A stretch of DNA of 44,429 nucleotides, taken from Guyanagaster necrorhizus. Taxonomy: Eukaryota; Basidiomycota; Agaricomycetes; Agaricales; Physalacriaceae. The notes beneath the pieces are model-generated. The model did no database searches. It was given only the letters and a program-made list of their open reading frames with translations, and was not told the origin of the DNA. The DNA lies in contig NW_025064936.1 in NCBI RefSeq assembly GCF_019112545.1, positions 184,239 through 228,667 on the forward strand, written 5' to 3'. Positions 34,807-44,429 of the stretch are shown in pieces (position 1 is the stretch's first letter; the number at the start of each line of letters is the position of its first letter). The position numbers and the translations under genes are program-made.

Positions 34807-37800
34807 GAAGGAAAGAAGACCGCAGATCATCGCCACGAGACGTGGCGTCGGATCTTTTCAGGTACTCGAACGGATGTGAACAATTCCATGACGGCCCGAC
34901 AGTTTGCGGGCTTGTCACACCGGTGAGTCTGTTCCATTACGCGCTGCCGGAAATCAGGGTTATACGGTCGTCTTCGGTATATCTGCGTGGCACCTCTACG
35001 ACGATCCACCGTATCGGACGGCGTACAGCCCTCTCTCTCCAAAAGAGCCGAGGCAGCGTTTGGGATCTTGAGAACCACTAGACTGCTGCTGCTCTTCTCC
35101 CTGCTTTCAATTACCTCTTGTTCGCCATTGAATGGCTTAGGCAGGGTACGCATACAAGCTGTATTCTGATGGAAAGAATGGAAGATGCTGATTAGTATTA
35201 GTTCCCCAGTATTGGTATTTCTTTCAGTGGTGATTAACTGCGTGGACGACGGCAGTGGTTGAGGACGTGCTTTCTACAGGTGATAGCTATAACCGATGTC
35301 AGGGACAGGATACTACTGACATGTCAATAGCGTGATCGAATGCGACATAGCACGACTTGGAACCAGTTGGAGCACTGAGAAATATTATGTTCTTCATCAC
35401 CAAGCGACTCGCTCCTGTACGCAAGCGTGTTGTATTCAACCTATCCGTCTCGTCGTCGAATTCCCCGACGAAAACACTCCCATCAAGCCTGAACTCGCAT
35501 ACAGTCTAGATTCGCGGGATAATACGGTAAATATATATCGCCGTCTCCGCAAAATTAGGATGGGCGCCTGCCCATGGATCAATGAGTCTCATACCATTGG
35601 AGCGATTAGATCAATTGCAAGGACGCAATTCGTCATTTCGTCAGAGGCCCGTGGCCGATCTCGCATTGATCTTCGTGCATTTAAATTGGTTGTGCCACAT
35701 TGTTCATGCTACGCAACGGCAGGTACTCCAATTGTACATCATCTCTGAGACGATCAACAGGACGATGAGCGGGATGAAATAAGACTTACCCTCGTATCAT
35801 AGGGACTCACGTCCGTTATCAGGAGTACGATCATCACGTCCACGATGAAAGCGTTGAATTCTCCCCATCATCCCACGATAGTAACCCATGTAGTCGGCAT
35901 ATGATAATTCGTTGTACCATAACACTGTTCATCATAATCATCGAATCCTGCACCGCTAATTCATGTCATGCATGAAAGTCTAACCGAAATGGGTTCTTCC
36001 ACACAAGCGTGCTCCCATTCGAAGGCTGATGACTAGCCGGAATACACTCAACTTGGAACCCAGTCAGCCCGTGCCAGCGCTTATCATTGATAATGTCATT
36101 TATTAACCTCTCCAGCAACGAGGAGGTGCAGGAGAAAGAGTAAGAAGGGTCATGGTGCCGACCACAAGCAGTGGGCGAAACGAGATAGCAGTCAGTTTCA
36201 CGGCCGCAGTTGCAAAGACGGAACTGGATTAGACTATGTATCATGGCGACGGCGAGTACGTGACGTTGAGGATCAGAGATGTCAGGCTATGCAGGAGCAG
36301 AGATGGTGATCATAAGAGCTTAACGCCAGTGCTGGCGGTTTCAGCCCGATTCCCGGTTCTCTTGCGACATTTAAATTCGAGTATACGGATCGCCGTTGGA
36401 ATTCCCAAACCAATCTTCGACCGAACGGTATTTGAACTGCCTCTGGTGTAATTCGCAGGCAGTTTGTATCGCGTTCGATGCTCCGCCCATCCAATAAATT
36501 TTGATAACAGGTAGACTACTACTGATCTGGTTAACTTTTCTTTTTCCTGTGAGCGTGTGTATACCTCGGTCTAAGAATTTATGAAATGCTCCCGTGTCGT
36601 GGCAACACTCCTCATCGTACGTTTTCTTACCTGTTGGGGCTTTGAGTTTGTTGGTGATGCTTATTGGCTGGAGGTTTCCTTACCTCATAGAGAAAATGGC
36701 AATGATGCGTCAGCCGAGGACCTTTGTGGTTGCATTCACAAGCCCGGCTACATCTGCTAAATCCAAAGGAGAAAGGACTGTGAACCATTTCCCTCCGTCA
36801 ATGCTCCTAGTACAAATATGAGTTTTTCGACACTTTTACTCGAGAGGGATGCGAGCTCCAATACCGATCCTTTTTCTCCCTACTAATTTTGGTCCTGTGA
36901 TGAAGGATTGTTGCTGTTTGGCTGTCCAAGCTAATGGCCTGTCATCCGACACATGATCCTGAATTGCGAAAAAACTCTGGATGAACAAATGCATTCATAC
37001 CCAGAGGTAAACGTTCTTTGTTATAATTTTCCACTAGGGACATGACCGTCCCATGGTCATGCTCAAGAAGATAGAGAATTTTTCTCTTGAACATTGGATG
37101 CCTTGTAAGTAACGGTGGTTGAATGGTGAAAAAGGCGATGCTAGGTTCGATTCCTCACCTCCGAATGAATAGTCTGATCCAAATCTTTTTTGGGGGGAAG
37201 GGGCCTTTGAGAAATCGATATTCAAATTATAGATCTTTTGTCATCTCATATTTGCGGTGAATTCTGCAGCTGTCAGAATGCAAGATTGGACTCATTTTAG
37301 CCTGCGATAATTCGTCACCTGGGCGTATATGCCTTGCTTGATGGCTAGCCTGCACTGGTTACCTCTGAAGGCATAGAGTTTGCAGATCAAACAGCATGTG
37401 CGGGAGGCAAAGGGTTTTTGCACCGAGGGAGTTTTATGACGTTCACCCAGAGTTCAGGGCATGGAACCGAGAATGGACTCTGAGTTAGGTGTAGTCTTCC
37501 CTTTGAATAGTACATGCTTTTTTTTTTTACTCATAGCCTCTCGACATGGGTAGCATACTATAAGTGAAAAGATTCATGGGGGGTGCTGGAATCTCGGTGC
37601 AACGACGACGAAAGCACGGAAACTGGAAGCGACAGTTGTACTTGTGGAAGTATCGAAAGGTCATTCAATGAGGAAATCCATGGCCCCGGGAGGTTGAAAC
37701 GATTCTGCTTCTGACGGTTAGGGGAACTTCCGCTGTTGGATTCCGAAGATCAGAAAAGGTGAGCGAAAAACTTTGTCGTACTTTGTAATTTTGCATCCGT

Positions 37801-38218
37801 TTGAAAACCGCTAGTTTGTACATGTAGGTTCTGAATGTGATGATCTTGCTAGCCAGAACTGAAAATCAACTGACATACATCAATAGCATTCACAGCAAGT
37901 GCACAATTTACGACAAGAATGTCATTGCACATGACCTCAGAGGAAGGGGGGAAGAGTCATTCATGACCTTGTGGAATTACCATGCGAAACCGTTACGTAC
38001 AGCATGAAAGAGCGAATGAGTCTCACTGGACGTGCACATCCTGAACGAAACAGAAACGAGTCTTGTTTTTTGAGTACCTATAACAAAAATGGAACGAGTA
38101 TCTCATTATTTGAATATGGGGAATCGAACCCCACGCCAGTGCAATATGCCCTTTGACGTGAGACGTGGCGATGAAAAGTGATAGTGTGTTATTATGCTTG
38201 AGAGACGACGCGTCAATC
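34807..38218 (+). repeat. Long inverted repeat, left arm (3412 bp)
   Basis: Each base at position p pairs with 79236 minus p on the other strand in the right arm (41018-44429), with no net length change across the arm. Spot comparison found only four substitutions, at 34914, 35166, 35194 and 35266, all in the outer 500 bp. The arm carries short frames (for example 35332-35748 plus and 35966-36244 minus) that repeat exactly in the other arm, but none has a recognisable domain. It includes tRNA-promoter-like boxes at 37116-37127/37144-37154 and 38120-38130. Confidence 0.95.
37116..37154 (+). other. tRNA-promoter-like A and B boxes in the left arm
   Basis: An A-box match (TGGTTGAATGGT, 37116-37127) is followed 16 bp later by a perfect B box (GGTTCGATTCC, 37144-37154). 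The spacing is too short for an anticodon arm, so this is not a functional tRNA. The mirrored copy has its B box at 42082-42092. Confidence 0.5.
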
Positions 38219-38488
38219 AGCTCGCCTTTGATCTTCAAAGCATACACCACATGGTGAAGTCGCTCAGCTCGCCTTTCATACTTCAACGAATACACGACAC
38301 GGTGAGGTCGCTCAGCTCGCCTTTAATCTTTCAAATCATAAACCACACAGTGAAGTCGCTCAGCTCGCCTTTCATCATTTGAACAATACACGACACGGTG
38401 AGGTCGCTCAGCTCGCCTTTAATCTTTCAAATAATAAGCCACACAGTGAAGTGGTTCAGCTCGCCTTTCATCATTTGAACAATACACG
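38218..38488 (+). repeat. 48-bp tandem repeat, about 5.6 units
   Basis: Units begin with CAGCTCGCC at 38218, 38265, 38313, 38361, 38409 and 38458. Their spacing is 47 to 49 bp. Even- and odd-numbered units resemble each other, which suggests a ~96-bp higher-order unit. The array starts exactly at the last base of the left inverted-repeat arm and is absent next to the right arm. Because the unit is near 48 bp, a frame from ATG 38194 stays open through four units to a TGA at 38380-38382, encoding a 16-residue repeat with core SLSSP. Confidence 0.9.
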
Positions 38489-38554
38489 AGTCTGTCCCTT
38501 AGTTTCTTTATCATTATCCCATACTAACCATCTCGTTTTCCCTCTCTTCATTCA

Positions 38555-40510
38555 GTGCCTTCTGATGAAGGTGTCGAGCGTTACATTCATTTTTCTGGAA
38601 GCTCTGCGGAGGCTCAGAGCTCTGTTGACAAAAGAACAAATATCTCCCCATCCACCACCTTGTCGACCTTCTCCTCATCTACCAGCTCGTCGACCTTCTC
38701 CTCTCTGGAATCTGGCAGTCAAATCATGTCCAGCACTGCTTCCTCCACTTCTGATGTGTACGCTGTCTCCAGGGCGGAGGCTCAATCCTACTACGCAGGC
38801 CTCCATTCTGCACCCACATTGCTTTACCGCACAGGCAAGGAGTGGTCCCCGCCCAGCGGACCTGAGGCCCAGTGCCGTTTGAAGGAGCTGCGCGAGGTCT
38901 TTGACCATCCAATTACAACAGTCTGGAACAATGACTTGGGCTGGAGGGTTGTCAAGGTTTTAGACGCTCACACGGTCAGTTAATAGGTATCCATTATATC
39001 GTAGAATTTGCTAACTAGGATTTCTAGATCCCATTTACAACGGTAGATGTTGTTCGTTTTAAGATGGTCGAGGTCGACGAAGCCCCCGAGGACGAAGAAG
39101 ACACTGATAAAGAAACGGTTGAAGCTAATAAACCGGTTGTCAGTCCGGTTACTATTTGGATTGGTGTCTTCCCCGAGTCTACCTCTGCCACGGCTGCCCA
39201 CGACGCAGCTCAGGATATCCTAGCCCTTCTCAAGGACTACCAGATCACCGACGTCGATGTCGACTTCCGCGAGTCCTTCTACATGTGCGAGGCCGGTCCT
39301 CGGCTTCTCAAACCCGTCTCTGTCGACGACCCACTCATTGACGTTGTCGGTCCCCTCACTCCCACCCTCGGCCTGCACATCTCTACCAAGGCCAGGCCCG
39401 ACGCTGGGGGAACGATGGCCCTCTACCTCGCCCAGGGTGGCGGCAGTGAGAAACTCTTCGGCCTTTCATGCCGTCACGTCCTCATCGGATCCAAGGAAGC
39501 CAACAATGACTATGTTTACCACCCCAGTGCGCCTCGTAAAAATGTCCTCCTGCTTAGCAATAGAGACATAACTGACCTCGTTAATTCGATCGAAATCAAT
39601 ATCACAGGACATAGCACGGCGGTGAAGAACTATAGGAAGGAGATTAAAGGGTTTGAGGAGAGGGAGAAGGGCACCAACGCTGGTGATGTTATGGAGGCCA
39701 AGGCGGCCCGAATTGAGGCTCAGGCGTTGCTGGACGATGTGGAGAAGAAAATAGATGCACTTAGAGTGTTGCGCAAGCAGCTCAACAACGATTGGAACAG
39801 ACTTCAAAATCGTGTCCTTGGACACATCCTCCGCTCCCCACCCATCAGTGTCAGTGTCGGCCGGCATCGTTTCACGGAGGATTGGGGGGTCTTCGAGGTC
39901 GACCGGGCCAAGCTCGGTGACGGCTTCCAGGGCAATAAGATTGACCTCGGTATGTTTTTACCATCCAGCTAATACCATCTACTAACCTAAATGTTATTTA
40001 TATCTAGGAACAAAGCTAACGCCAGAAGAATTCAAGAAAAAATGTTTCGCCCTTGGAGACGCCAACTGGGAGTTCACATATCCCGAAGATCGTCTGCTTC
40101 CACTTATGGGCATCATTCCTGACAACGCTCTGCGCACCCCCAACATGTGGGACTCGGACGGCGAACCATGCTTGTTGGTCATCAAGAACGGCAATGCCAC
40201 TAACACCACCATCGGCCGTGCGAATGGTGTCTTTTCTATAGTTCGCGAATACTTCACCGACACATCAATCGACCAAACCTCCATGGAGTGGGTGATAATC
40301 AACTACGACAGCAAATCAGAAGTATTTTCGAAACCTGGCGATTCAGGCTCAGTAATTGCCGACATCCATGGCCGTATTGGTGGCATGCTTACTGGTGGTT
40401 CTGGCAAGACGCCATCTTCTGATATGACCTATGCCACACCGTTCTGGTGGCTCCTTGAGCGTATCAAGGTGAACGGATTCCCTAATGTGCACCTCGGCGT
40501 CGTCACCTAG
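38555..40510 (+). CDS. Trypsin-fold serine protease-like protein in the inverted-repeat centre
   Basis: Three exons join in phase: from 38555 or 38726 to 38974, 39028-39949, and 40008-40510. The introns are 53 and 58 nt. From the first in-frame ATG (38726) the product is 557 residues. A good acceptor with a TACTAAC-like branch site at 38521-38554 suggests an upstream first exon, which I could not identify; a Ser/Thr-rich leader precedes 38726. Order: WRVVKVLDAHT domain, acidic linker, then LFGLSCRHVL (candidate His), a helical probably coiled-coil insert (about 39600-39820), DWGVFEVD (candidate Asp), and KPGDSGSVI (nucleophile Ser). The His/Asp/Ser set fits a chymotrypsin-like fold. No signal peptide is seen. 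It resembles an expanded family of uncharacterised mushroom proteins that I know only from memory. Confidence 0.85.
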
Positions 40511-41017
40511 GCATCTCAACATGCACGACGAAATCGAAGACTTAGTGCAGATGAGTGCTTTGACCACCGGTGGATCACTGTTTAAGTTCGTCTTTATTTT
40601 TTGTCTCGTCTTTTCGTACTTACAACTAATGGCCTTGGCATCTAGGGCTTGGACTAGTGGACTTGTCATATCGTCTCTCCCCTTGCAAGGGGTAGTTGTC
40701 GTACTGAGGAATGTGCATGGGTTTAGTTGGCATGGCGAGTCTTGGCACTATAACAGCTTAGTAAATACAGTTAGTTATTCATTGCCATGCGACTGAATGA
40801 AATCCTACGGAAACTATGTCACATAGCGAATTGATCAGGGAAGCGACAACTTCGTGATGCGATAACCGCCTAGTTAGGATAATGTCGATCGATCGATCAG
40901 TTTGTCTTTCCTCCCCATCTTCGGAGATTCGAGCTATGACCGGGGGGCAAGACAGTGGCGCTGCACATATCGACGCACCCGAGTCGTCGTCGATAGTGGT
41001 GGTGCCGATCAAGTGCC
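40511..41017. other. 3' region of the protease-like gene up to the right arm
   Basis: No gene is seen. It contains the palindrome CCCCTTGCAAGGGG near 40680 and a short GATC repeat near 40887. The sequence next to 41018 does not resemble the tandem array at the other inner edge. Confidence 0.5.
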
Positions 41018-44000
41018 GATTGACGCGTCGTCTCTCAAGCATAATAACACACTATCACTTTTCATCGCCACGTCTCACGTCAAAGGGCATATTGCACTGG
41101 CGTGGGGTTCGATTCCCCATATTCAAATAATGAGATACTCGTTCCATTTTTGTTATAGGTACTCAAAAAACAAGACTCGTTTCTGTTTCGTTCAGGATGT
41201 GCACGTCCAGTGAGACTCATTCGCTCTTTCATGCTGTACGTAACGGTTTCGCATGGTAATTCCACAAGGTCATGAATGACTCTTCCCCCCTTCCTCTGAG
41301 GTCATGTGCAATGACATTCTTGTCGTAAATTGTGCACTTGCTGTGAATGCTATTGATGTATGTCAGTTGATTTTCAGTTCTGGCTAGCAAGATCATCACA
41401 TTCAGAACCTACATGTACAAACTAGCGGTTTTCAAACGGATGCAAAATTACAAAGTACGACAAAGTTTTTCGCTCACCTTTTCTGATCTTCGGAATCCAA
41501 CAGCGGAAGTTCCCCTAACCGTCAGAAGCAGAATCGTTTCAACCTCCCGGGGCCATGGATTTCCTCATTGAATGACCTTTCGATACTTCCACAAGTACAA
41601 CTGTCGCTTCCAGTTTCCGTGCTTTCGTCGTCGTTGCACCGAGATTCCAGCACCCCCCATGAATCTTTTCACTTATAGTATGCTACCCATGTCGAGAGGC
41701 TATGAGTAAAAAAAAAAAGCATGTACTATTCAAAGGGAAGACTACACCTAACTCAGAGTCCATTCTCGGTTCCATGCCCTGAACTCTGGGTGAACGTCAT
41801 AAAACTCCCTCGGTGCAAAAACCCTTTGCCTCCCGCACATGCTGTTTGATCTGCAAACTCTATGCCTTCAGAGGTAACCAGTGCAGGCTAGCCATCAAGC
41901 AAGGCATATACGCCCAGGTGACGAATTATCGCAGGCTAAAATGAGTCCAATCTTGCATTCTGACAGCTGCAGAATTCACCGCAAATATGAGATGACAAAA
42001 GATCTATAATTTGAATATCGATTTCTCAAAGGCCCCTTCCCCCCAAAAAAGATTTGGATCAGACTATTCATTCGGAGGTGAGGAATCGAACCTAGCATCG
42101 CCTTTTTCACCATTCAACCACCGTTACTTACAAGGCATCCAATGTTCAAGAGAAAAATTCTCTATCTTCTTGAGCATGACCATGGGACGGTCATGTCCCT
42201 AGTGGAAAATTATAACAAAGAACGTTTACCTCTGGGTATGAATGCATTTGTTCATCCAGAGTTTTTTCGCAATTCAGGATCATGTGTCGGATGACAGGCC
42301 ATTAGCTTGGACAGCCAAACAGCAACAATCCTTCATCACAGGACCAAAATTAGTAGGGAGAAAAAGGATCGGTATTGGAGCTCGCATCCCTCTCGAGTAA
42401 AAGTGTCGAAAAACTCATATTTGTACTAGGAGCATTGACGGAGGGAAATGGTTCACAGTCCTTTCTCCTTTGGATTTAGCAGATGTAGCCGGGCTTGTGA
42501 ATGCAACCACAAAGGTCCTCGGCTGACGCATCATTGCCATTTTCTCTATGAGGTAAGGAAACCTCCAGCCAATAAGCATCACCAACAAACTCAAAGCCCC
42601 AACAGGTAAGAAAACGTACGATGAGGAGTGTTGCCACGACACGGGAGCATTTCATAAATTCTTAGACCGAGGTATACACACGCTCACAGGAAAAAGAAAA
42701 GTTAACCAGATCAGTAGTAGTCTACCTGTTATCAAAATTTATTGGATGGGCGGAGCATCGAACGCGATACAAACTGCCTGCGAATTACACCAGAGGCAGT
42801 TCAAATACCGTTCGGTCGAAGATTGGTTTGGGAATTCCAACGGCGATCCGTATACTCGAATTTAAATGTCGCAAGAGAACCGGGAATCGGGCTGAAACCG
42901 CCAGCACTGGCGTTAAGCTCTTATGATCACCATCTCTGCTCCTGCATAGCCTGACATCTCTGATCCTCAACGTCACGTACTCGCCGTCGCCATGATACAT
43001 AGTCTAATCCAGTTCCGTCTTTGCAACTGCGGCCGTGAAACTGACTGCTATCTCGTTTCGCCCACTGCTTGTGGTCGGCACCATGACCCTTCTTACTCTT
43101 TCTCCTGCACCTCCTCGTTGCTGGAGAGGTTAATAAATGACATTATCAATGATAAGCGCTGGCACGGGCTGACTGGGTTCCAAGTTGAGTGTATTCCGGC
43201 TAGTCATCAGCCTTCGAATGGGAGCACGCTTGTGTGGAAGAACCCATTTCGGTTAGACTTTCATGCATGACATGAATTAGCGGTGCAGGATTCGATGATT
43301 ATGATGAACAGTGTTATGGTACAACGAATTATCATATGCCGACTACATGGGTTACTATCGTGGGATGATGGGGAGAATTCAACGCTTTCATCGTGGACGT
43401 GATGATCGTACTCCTGATAACGGACGTGAGTCCCTATGATACGAGGGTAAGTCTTATTTCATCCCGCTCATCGTCCTGTTGATCGTCTCAGAGATGATGT
43501 ACAATTGGAGTACCTGCCGTTGCGTAGCATGAACAATGTGGCACAACCAATTTAAATGCACGAAGATCAATGCGAGATCGGCCACGGGCCTCTGACGAAA
43601 TGACGAATTGCGTCCTTGCAATTGATCTAATCGCTCCAATGGTATGAGACTCATTGATCCATGGGCAGGCGCCCATCCTAATTTTGCGGAGACGGCGATA
43701 TATATTTACCGTATTATCCCGCGAATCTAGACTGTATGCGAGTTCAGGCTTGATGGGAGTGTTTTCGTCGGGGAATTCGACGACGAGACGGATAGGTTGA
43801 ATACAACACGCTTGCGTACAGGAGCGAGTCGCTTGGTGATGAAGAACATAATATTTCTCAGTGCTCCAACTGGTTCCAAGTCGTGCTATGTCGCATTCGA
43901 TCACGCTATTGACATGTCAGTAGTATCCTGTCCCTGACATCGGTTATAGCTATCACCTGTAGAAAGCACATCCTCAACCACTGCCGTCGTCCACGCAGTT

Positions 44001-44429
44001 AATCACCACTGAAAGAAATACCAATACTGGGGAACTAATACCAATCAGCATCTTCCATTCTTTCCATCACAATACAGCTTGTATGCGTACCCTGCCTAAG
44101 CCATTCAATGGCGAACAAGAGGTAATTGAAAGCAGGGAGAAGAGCAGCAGCAGTCTAGTGGTTCTCAAGATCCCAAACGCTGCCTCGGCTCTTTTGGAGA
44201 GAGAGGGCTGTACGCCGTCCGATACGGTGGATCGTCGTAGAGGTGCCACGCAGATATACCGAAGACGACCGTATAACCCTGATTTCCGGCAGCGCGTAAT
44301 GGAACAGACTCACCGGTGTGAGAAGCCCGCAAACTGTCGGGCCGTCATGGAATTGTTCACATCCGTTCGAGTACCTGAAAAGATCCGACGCCACGTCTCG
44401 TGGCGATGATCTGCGGTCTTCTTTCCTTC
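41018..44429 (-). repeat. Long inverted repeat, right arm (at least 3412 bp, cut by window end)
   Basis: Reverse complement of 34807-38218, matching base for base over all stretches compared apart from the four substitutions listed for the left arm (partners 44322, 44070, 44042 and 43970). The arm is still matching at the last base of the window, so its outer end is unknown. Mirrored small frames (43488-43904 minus, 42992-43270 plus, 44083-44409 plus) have no recognisable domain. Confidence 0.95.
41106..41116 (+). other. B-box-like element in the right arm
   Basis: A perfect B-box match (GGTTCGATTCC), mirrored at 38120-38130 in the left arm. An A box nearby is weak, so only half of a polymerase III promoter is visible. 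Confidence 0.4.

Noticed and set aside
34827..35153. Minus-strand frame of 108 codons duplicated in both arms
   Set aside because: Conservation between the arms reflects copying, not selection, and no domain is recognisable.
37144..37154. Possible tRNA gene
   Set aside because: The B box is perfect, but the distance to the A box leaves no room for an anticodon arm and the acceptor ends do not pair well.
38218..38488. CRISPR-like array
   Set aside because: Units are contiguous with no unique spacers, and the context is eukaryotic.
40678..40695. Short palindrome as terminator or origin
   Set aside because: A single 14-base palindrome after a eukaryotic gene has no clear function and can occur by chance.

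Overview
The window looks like nuclear DNA of a filamentous basidiomycete, most likely an Agaricomycete. Three genes assemble by hand from exons separated by mostly 52-77 nt GT-AG introns, some with CTAAC-type branch sites. Their products are fungal types: an oligopeptide transporter, a TLDc/Oxr1-type protein and a trypsin-fold protein of a kind I associate with mushroom genomes. The long repeats have lost CpG, as expected of CpG-methylated transposons in this group.

Layout. (1) 1-16600 is a strongly CpG-poor repeat block. A dead Ty3/gypsy chromovirus (213-10919, LTRs 213-690 and 10443-10919, target duplication CTCTT) is inserted in one copy of a ~1.76 kb non-coding repeat with TG...CA ends. 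A second copy lies inverted inside the chromovirus leader (1793-3565), and a third at 14606-16365 still shows the empty site. (2) 16600-21560 is a CpG-normal island holding one intact 20-exon oligopeptide transporter gene on the minus strand (16997-20422, 774 codons). (3) 21560-25430 is a second CpG-poor block made of diverged duplications. Related copies continue at 25740-26440 with their CpGs kept, and many contain tRNA-promoter-like boxes. (4) 27672-29283 is a two-exon TLDc (Oxr1-like) gene on the minus strand. (5) 29300-34800 is sparse: a probable multi-exon gene of unknown function (31660-33126, minus), two related broken hydrophobic-protein relics on either side of it, and otherwise no supported gene. 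(6) 34807-44429 is a very large, almost perfect inverted repeat with arms of at least 3412 bp. Its 2.8 kb centre holds one complete trypsin-like protein gene (about 38555-40510, plus) and a 48-bp tandem array that begins exactly at the inner edge of the left arm. The right arm runs off the window end.

The transporter, the TLDc protein and the trypsin-like protein show no sign of acting in one pathway. What links the window is genome dynamics: heavily decayed repeat blocks with sharp CpG borders around an intact gene, and a young long inverted repeat around a single protease-like gene. That inverted repeat unit is the best candidate here for something undescribed.
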